The notes under the pieces were generated by a model. It saw only the letters and a list, made by a program, of their open reading frames with translations, did no database searches and was not told the origin of the DNA. 64,000 nucleotides of DNA from Lotus japonicus (taxonomy: Eukaryota > Streptophyta > Magnoliopsida > Fabales > Fabaceae): the NCBI RefSeq assembly GCF_012489685.1, contig NC_080044.1, positions 32,481,021 through 32,545,020 of the forward strand. Direction: 5' to 3'. The translations under genes and the position numbers were made by a program. Below are positions 57,863 through 64,000 of this stretch, one piece after another; positions within the stretch are counted from its first letter, which is position 1, and each line of letters opens with the position of its first letter.

Positions 57863-58752
57863 AGAACACCTAGAGTGTATCTTCGGCATAGCGGGCGGAG
57901 CGGTACAACCTAGGGTGGTTGGGACTGATCTGACTATGCATGGGTTTGTAAGCGACACCCGAGCGGAGTTGTCGACACTAGGCCGGTGTAGGACAGACTC
58001 GATGGTGCCCATCCCAATTTAACTATCCGGATCATTTGAAACACATTGCAAACATACATGCACCCTAACTGGAATTGTGTGATATTTTCTATTGAATTGT
58101 TGATTAGAGCCTTGATAACATGCTAAGTATATACCTTAGGATATGCAACTGAGAACCTATATAAGTATATACCCTTTTTGTCGCATGTTGATTGTATATC
58201 TATTGTATACTGTGAGTTGACCTTCGCGCCTTGGCTTTGGTTGTATGTTTGTGTTTGGGCGGTCGGCCTGCTGCCAGACGACGAAAGGAGGTGATGTGAG
58301 CAGATGCTACTCCACGTGGAAGAACTATAGAAGACTCGAAGAATAGAGTCGGATGTAGGGCTAGAGCCTTTGGGTAGAAAAGCTTACCGTTATGGTTTTA
58401 AGCTTGCAGGATCATTTTATGATTTGTATTTGAGGTTTTGGGTAGGTTCCGGTGCATTGCTTTCCTATGGTTACCCCGTGTGGAAATCATAGGGAGTATA
58501 TCGGATCTATGGAGTCATTGCATAGTGAGTCCGTTGTTGGATCTTAGTTTATTTGTCATGTATTTTATGTTGTGCCTTGATCGAGGCCTGATGTAAATTA
58601 TTTACGGTTGGGAGTATGCATTACATATTTTAGAAACACTTCGAAAAGGAAAAAAAATATACTCACATTTATAAATCCCTTTTGGAAAAGATTGCATATT
58701 TACTTTAACATGTTACTACCGTGGCACCCGAAAATCGGGGTGTTACATAAAC

Positions 58753-59092
58753 CAGCGAAGAAGAACTTGAGATCCTCCACATCCCAGTAACACATCACGC
58801 ACTTTATCAGCCCAGATACAAACACTCAAAAAAACTAAACATGGTTGTCAAGAAAAACATGGTTGTCAAGTCTCAGCTCTAACACATCCATCTTTTGCCA
58901 ACTTATCAGCTTTCTCATTGGCTTCCCAGAATATATGATAAAAACCAACACAATTGACCTGTTTTGACAGATAATCTATATGATTCAGGTCATTTGATAG
59001 AGCTAAAGGTCTTCGATCAGGAGAGGAAGCCCATCCCACTTCCATAGAAGAGTCACTCTCTATGACCCAATTACATTTTCCAAATTCTAGAT
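58753..59092 (-). pseudogene. LINE RNase H C-terminus
   Basis: On the minus strand, from about 59092, an open frame reads NWVIESDSSMEVGWAS, then LALSNDLNHIDYL and FYHIFWEANEKADKLAKDG, and ends with TGA at 58866-58868. The ESDS and (E)AN..AD.LA..G motifs are those of the RNase H-like domain at the end of plant L1-type LINEs. The fragment is 5'-truncated at about 59092. Its untranslated tail continues on the far side of A3 at 41661-42016. Confidence 0.65.
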
Positions 59093-59458
59093 CTTACATA
59101 ATTCATCGAACAAGAAAAAAACTATTAGCATAAAATTGAAAGGAGGAAAATACTAGTTATGCCAAGTATGGATCAATGCAAGAAAAACCCTATGCTTGTA
59201 ATTGTTATGAAAAGGTATTAACTGAATTTCATATAAATAAAATAACTTAAATTTTTTGTAGAATTTAAATAATTTCATGGTCAAGTACTATTTAATTGGT
59301 TTGGGAAGAAAATTCGAATAAATTCATAAAACATCAAATTTTGAATTTTTCAAGAACCCACCTCAAGTTGAAAGATTTTAAGCGAGCAAATTCCAAAATT
59401 GGTTTCCCAGTAACTCCAAAGTCTAAGAAAACTCCCAAATTCATATATATATATATTA
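59093..59458. other. Unassigned AT-rich DNA
   Basis: No gene or repeat is recognised, apart from an (AT)n run at about 59442-59456 just before the next LTR. Confidence 0.4.
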
Positions 59459-60578
59459 TGTTAAGTTCAAACGTATCATAACGTTTTAAAATCTAATTTT
59501 GATTATAACAATTTTTATAAAAACACTCTCTGTGTCAACTAAGCTTCTTAATTAATTTGAATTTCATGAGAAATTCAATTTGCACGAAATGCTTCAACGT
59601 TCAAATCGCCACAAAAAGAAAAACTTTAGAATTCACAAGATTGTTTGGCAAGCAAACGAACTCAAGTCAATGAACAATTGTTCTGAGCGTCCAATGCCAA
59701 CTCATCAAATCAGACAAATTGAAGACAAATTTTAGGCGCCAAAGACAAAGTCAGATTGCAACCAATTGACTTTTATTCAAAAGAGATCACGTGAAGACTA
59801 TGTTGCTTTTACTAAAGGCACGCTGACCAACAAGGGAAAAGGACAAGTTGTCAACATCAAATTTCTCAATTGTCTCATGTCTGAAAAGTAGACCAAGTCT
59901 ATTGCCACCTACTAGCTGACAAACATAATCTTTTCGGCTAAAGGATAGACTTGATTCTGAGCATGCATTCAATGAAGCTACCAACCGAAGCCATTTGAAT
60001 CAACGGATGAATCTTTTCTCTCAACGGCTAGAATAACAGTTAGATCATGTCTCACAACGGCTACAACACTAGCACTCGAGTATTTAAGGCATCTTGAAGA
60101 ATGAAGACGTAGAGAATTAACGCAGCAAGCACAATAACTCAAAACATTCATTCTTAAAAGCATTCAAAGCTCAAAGTAGAAAAATTCCTAAGTGTCAAAT
60201 CACAGCCACTACTTTTGCAAAGTAAAAGAGAGAACCCCGTACCTTAAAAGAGTCAAACCTCTTCATTCATTTCTCTCTTAGTGATCCAAAGTCAAATCTG
60301 AACCCAAACTAGTGCTTTAAGTTCTCTACTTCTACTCTTGTACGAAGAGAAACCTTGTAAAGCTAAACGATCTTGAATAGATTGTAGGAGAAGTCCTGAA
60401 CAATACTTGTAGGAGGAGTCCTGTAGATACTTGGAGAAGTCCGTGATAATACTTGTGGGAGAAGTCCTTGAGAGTACTTGTATTGGAGAAGTCCTTGAAA
60501 CTTGCTAGTGAAAATCTTGGTGGTGGCCAAGTACTAGACGTAGCCCAATCGTTTTGGGTTAACCAGTATAAATCTCTG
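59459..60578 (+). mobile_element. 5' part of a Copia-type LTR, interrupted by A4
   Basis: It starts TGTTAAGTTCAAACG, like the solo LTR at 25641 (TGTTATGTTCAAACA), and follows it to the GTTAACCAGTATAAAT region, where A4 cuts it at 60579. TATTTAAGG near 60080 may be its TATA box. A degenerate array of GGAGAAGTCC/AATACTTG units lies at 60382-60500. The remainder should lie beyond the window. Confidence 0.65.
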
Positions 60579-61429
60579 TGTAACACCCCGATTTCGGTGG
60601 CGTCACTTTAGTAACAAAAAAGAAAACAAAGGCGGAAAAAACGTGAATATTTTTTTTCGATATTTGTTTTAAGTAAATAAAAGACTTGTCGAATTTAAAG
60701 ACGTATCGACGAAAGATAAACATGACTAATATACAAATATATATACAACCCCCACAGTAAGTAACATGCTACGTCACGAGTAATCCTCCAGTGACGGAAA
60801 GTAGTGTCTGTCGGCAAATATATACAGAACAAAATATAAGGTCAGTATTCTGAATACAGTCCTCCAACGAAAGTTGGTCAGCCCAAAAACAGCCCGAAGA
60901 CCTCCTAGTCCGACCAACTTCCTGTGACTCCCGTAAAGAGAACCACACAAAAAGCTAAAGGTCGGGGACCTACCCTGCCCCAAAATGAGAAAACTGAAGA
61001 TCAGAGCCACGACGCTACTCCTACCCTAATCCTGACTAGAGGAGTACAACACACCACTCTCAGCTACGCATCACCATGGTCGTCGTCTGAATCTGAATCC
61101 AAGACGATCAGGTCTATGACTGCATCGGTCCTCACAGCTGGTCCTGCGGGTACTGTACCCGATCCCAAATCAACAGCAACCGCGACGGTGGGTGAGCTAG
61201 AGTCAGATGAAGTCCCTCCTACAGGCAACTCCTCCGAAGGGTCCTCCTCGTCCTCAGGCGACGGTGGTGGTGGTACTACAACTCCAGGGCCACAGTGCAC
61301 GCCTGGTGGTAGGTTGAAGCTGACGGTGTAGCGTCTCAAGACTCCATGCGTCAAGTTTCCCATTCTGTCGACGCGGTCCTCCATTATTCGCCCCGAATAG
61401 ATAGCTCGGTGACCGGCAGGGTCGACCAC
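60579..61429 (-). mobile_element. Family-A LTR copy A4 (3' part), cut by A5
   Basis: The left end TGTAACACCCCGATTTC (minus-strand 3' end) lies at 60579, preceded by CTCTG as candidate duplication. The LTR continues to 61429, where A5 has inserted within the LTR-embedded ORF. The rest should reappear after A5, outside the window. Confidence 0.8.
61064..61429 (-). other. LTR-embedded ORF in A4, N-terminus removed by A5
   Basis: An open frame of 121 codons on the LTR sense strand is cut at its 5' side by the A5 insertion. It reads VDPAGHRAIYSGRIMED, VSFNLPPGVHCGPG, PPPP, DEEDPSEELPVGG and IVLDSDSDDDH, collinear with the ORFs in A5 and A6 and without a stop. The function is unknown. Confidence 0.45.
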
Positions 61430-64000
61430 TGTAACACCCCGATTTCGGTGGCGTCACTTTAGTAACCAAAAATAAACTTAATGCGGAAAAACGTGAATAT
61501 ATTTTTTTTTGTCGATGATGCAAACAAGACTGAAATAAATAAACCCAAATGCGAAAGACAACAGAACTAATATACAATATATATAACAGCCCCCGCTGTA
61601 AGTAGCAACCTCGTCACGAGTAACCTCCAGTGACGGAAAGTAGAAAGTGTAGCGTCGTCTGAATCAGAATCCAGAACGACCAAGTCTATATACACTACCC
61701 GTCCTCCTCTCGCAACCGCGATGCGCTCCGGTGCTGGACTCACGGGCTTAGGGCCCGATCCATGATCATCTATAACAACAACGGTGGGTGAACTAGACTC
61801 TGCAGAAGCCCCTCCCACCGGCTCCTCCTCTGAGGGATCCTCCTCATCCGAAGATAACGGTGGTGGTGGTGGTCCTCCTACTCCTGGTCCGCAATGCACA
61901 CCAGGTGGCAAGTTGAAACTGACAGTGCATCTCCGCAGCACTCCTGACGTCAAGTATCCTACCCTATCTACATGGTCCTCCATGATCCGCCCCGAGTACG
62001 TCGCTCGATGGCTAGCGGGGTCTACCACCCACGAACCGGGGTCGTCCTGGTCTATCATCTCGTATCTAATCCCCCCCGAAGGGTGGACCATTGTGAACCA
62101 GTCCGCTATGGACATCTGACAAAGGCGTTGTCCGCCAAAACACACACAGAAGACGCGAGGGTCAACTCCAAAGAATTATGTAGATAATAAACCCAATAGG
62201 TACAGATAAGAGATAGCCACTTAGGCTTATAGTTAGAGATAACATCCTAGGGTTGCATACTCCACAATGAATGTAAACAACGGTAATAACAAATAGCATG
62301 CATCAAATAGGATTAACAAGTATCAATCACACACAGCAACTAAGTCAGTATGCATGTTGCATGAAATGATATGGCGGTTAACCCAGTTAACCAAATGCAT
62401 TCCGGAAGGGATGGACATCAAACGGATCAGCCCTAACACCAGCCACGGTGGGACCATTTCGGCCCGCGTGCCTCTTACACCAACAACAACGGTAGTCAGA
62501 TCAGCAGTAAACCCGAAGGTCTGCCATTTCGGTCTGCTACTAAGAGTCACCTACAAGCGCTCTTACGCGAAAATCCGGTCTTATGACCATTTTGGAATCC
62601 ACTGAGGTCCGAAGTCCGTCTCGTGTTAATACCTCATTAATGTTGCATGAATGCAGGATGATTAGTCAAACAACGTCTCCGACCTCACTCGACACGTCGC
62701 CACGTGTTCTAGCTAAATTAATGTCTCTAAAAGCTTACCCTAAGGTAACAGTCGATTCTGCGACAAAAGACACTTCTTCACAACAACACATAACTCATGA
62801 TGATCTCCAAATCATCCGACTCATCTCCATCCGATGGTCAAAACTGCTCAACGAGCAAAGAGTATCAACATACTCGGAAACTACCCGTTTCCCGGCTTAT
62901 CCCTCGGATAGCCCAACAACACAACTGCTCCCAGAGCACAAAAGTATCACCATACTCAAAACTTATCAACTTTCTCAACACTTGGATCCGACGACACTTC
63001 TCGTTTTCCAAAACTAAGATTTGACTCCTAAGCTTTCCTTCGAGATTATTATCATCATTAAAAGGTTTAAAGGTTGTTTAATGTCTTATGAGTTTTCCTT
63101 ACAAAATAGTTTCCACTTTTGTCTTATCGCAAATCTTATAAGTTCTCGGGATCTCCTAATCCCAAATGACTCCAGAGAATGTCTCGATCCATGAAAAACC
63201 ATAACAAGGCCCGAATCTCATTCGTCCTATCAAACTTTTCCCAAACTCTCAAAATAAAATCGGCATGACCTGCCCGCTATCCTCACTACTCAGAATCACA
63301 GATATCATTGAAAAGACATAAGTAAATCAGCACAGTCAACAAACATGTCATATATCAACACATTCTAGAATAATCACGTAGCACTTAGCATATAAAGCAT
63401 GCATCACACATCCTAGATTACCCACTTAGCACGTATCATGTAATTCAATCTCAAAAACATTCAGTAGATGAATCATCTACATTGTCAGCCGAAGCCTCAG
63501 AAAACATTTTTCCAGTCAAACACAAACAAGTGCATAAACAGTAAATCAATGTCGAAAGTATCGACCCTAAGCATTAACTAAGGATTCAGTGAGTAGCCCT
63601 CACCTGTAGATTCTCCAGGGTGATCTTCGAAAGTTCCTACACAATCGATGCCTTGCTCCTCAGGAAAATCCTCAAAAGCACATTTAGAGTAAAACCACAG
63701 AAATCAATCACAATGAGTCAGAAACTCAGCAAACAATACTCACTAAGGTTACACGAAGTAGTATATACTCCGAGGTACGATAATCTAGCGCGAAAGGACA
63801 AGTTTTTGAAAAAGAAATTTTCCTCCATCCCCCCTAGGGTGCTCGGCCACTATTGGTAATTAGGTGGGTCGATTTTTCTTCGATCAAACTTGGTTCCTAG
63901 GTTATCATTAGTCGTAACTAAGAGTATTCTAAACTCGGAAAAATTATCGGATCAAAAACTGTCGCAGGGGTATTTTGGTCAATATTTTTAGCTCAGAATT
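61430..64000 (-). mobile_element. Family-A LTR copy A5, runs off the window
   Basis: The left end TGTAACACCCCGATTTC is at 61430, preceded by ACCAC (61425-61429) as candidate duplication. It continues to the window end in the order seen in A1/A2 read backwards: the ORF block, CGGTAGTCAGATC, the GTCGGATCC block and the AATTTCCTCAAAAG block. It inserted into A4 and is therefore younger. No promoter part is within the window. Confidence 0.85.
61567..62115 (-). other. LTR-embedded ORF in A5, intact
   Basis: From the conserved ATG at 62113-62115 the frame is open for about 182 codons. It reads MSIADWFTMVHPSGG, SWVVDPASHRATYSGRIMED, VSFNLPPGVHCGPG, a Pro run, DEEDPSEEEPVGG and VVLDSDSDD. A deletion then fuses it to LTR-end sequence. 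An acidic, proline-rich C-terminal half follows a compact N-terminal half. I know of no matching family. It ends about 140 bp before the LTR terminus. Confidence 0.5.

Larger units (their letters stand above)
42017..58747 (+). mobile_element. Family-A solo LTR, copy A3, carrying a complete Sirevirus
   Basis: It starts TGTAAGACCCACATTT and ends CGGGGTGTTACA, with perfect 5-bp duplications TAAAC at 42012-42016 and 58748-58752. The LTR is 4.6 kb without the Sirevirus at 45750-57862. No internal region or second LTR is present, so it is a solo LTR. It contains a 116-bp tandem duplication (45359-45550), three roughly 33-bp GTTGGGACG units at 45650-45745, and short CCGTCACAAA repeats near 43727-43775. 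It is clearly diverged from A1, A2 and A4-A6. It inserted in a LINE tail. Confidence 0.88.

Overview
This is plant nuclear DNA, most likely from a legume, and Lotus-like is my best guess. The supporting signs are GT-AG spliced genes, a vacuolar syntaxin of the plant SYP2 family, a secreted cysteine-rich defensin-like gene, Sirevirus (SIRE1-type) Copia elements, and many long LTRs of a family with TGTAACACCC-type ends. No species marker is visible. Only three host protein-coding genes can be supported: a tandem defensin-like peptide gene (16918-17376, +), a SYP22-like syntaxin (19999-23601, -, seven exons) and a Ulp1/C48 cysteine-protease-like gene that is open at its 5' end (36051-39085, -, eleven exons).

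Most of the rest is nested transposable elements. Bases 1-15705 are a stack. Family-A LTR A1 (1-8323) carries an internally deleted Sirevirus (576-5271, TSD AAATC) and sits beside the remains of another LTR (8324-9071). Family-A copy A7 (9072-9284 plus 15089-15705) is split by solo LTR A6 (9285-15088, TSD GTTGA). A6 in turn holds two smaller solo LTRs (12905-14161, TSD TCGAC; 14463-14840, TSD GTTTC). Bases 15706-25640 are the gene-bearing part, with the defensin-like gene, the syntaxin, a WD40 pseudogene and a LINE fragment inside syntaxin introns, and MITE-like elements. A 2.34-kb Copia-type solo LTR follows (25641-27980, TSD CTTTG), then family-A copy A2 (28721-32203), a non-autonomous Helitron (33285-35709) and the protease-like gene.

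Bases 39141-64000 are again nested. They hold a diverged family-A LTR (A8), then a LINE tail cut by solo LTR A3 (42017-58747, TSD TAAAC). A3 itself holds a full-length 12.1-kb Sirevirus (45750-57862, TSD AGAAC) whose LTRs look identical. On the right, a Copia-type LTR start (59459-60578) is interrupted by family-A LTR A4, which is interrupted by A5, and A5 runs off the window.

The most unusual signals are these. An ORF lies inside the 3' part of the family-A LTRs and stays collinear in three copies (A4, A5, A6). Both Sireviruses share the same +1 offset between gag and pol. The complete Sirevirus has an antisense coiled-coil ORF, and its third ORF looks nuclear rather than envelope-like. The deleted Sirevirus keeps a long open gag that has lost its zinc knuckle. 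The protease-like gene keeps every splice junction in frame but has Ser at the expected catalytic Cys. Nothing resembles a prokaryotic defence system, CRISPR array or rRNA.
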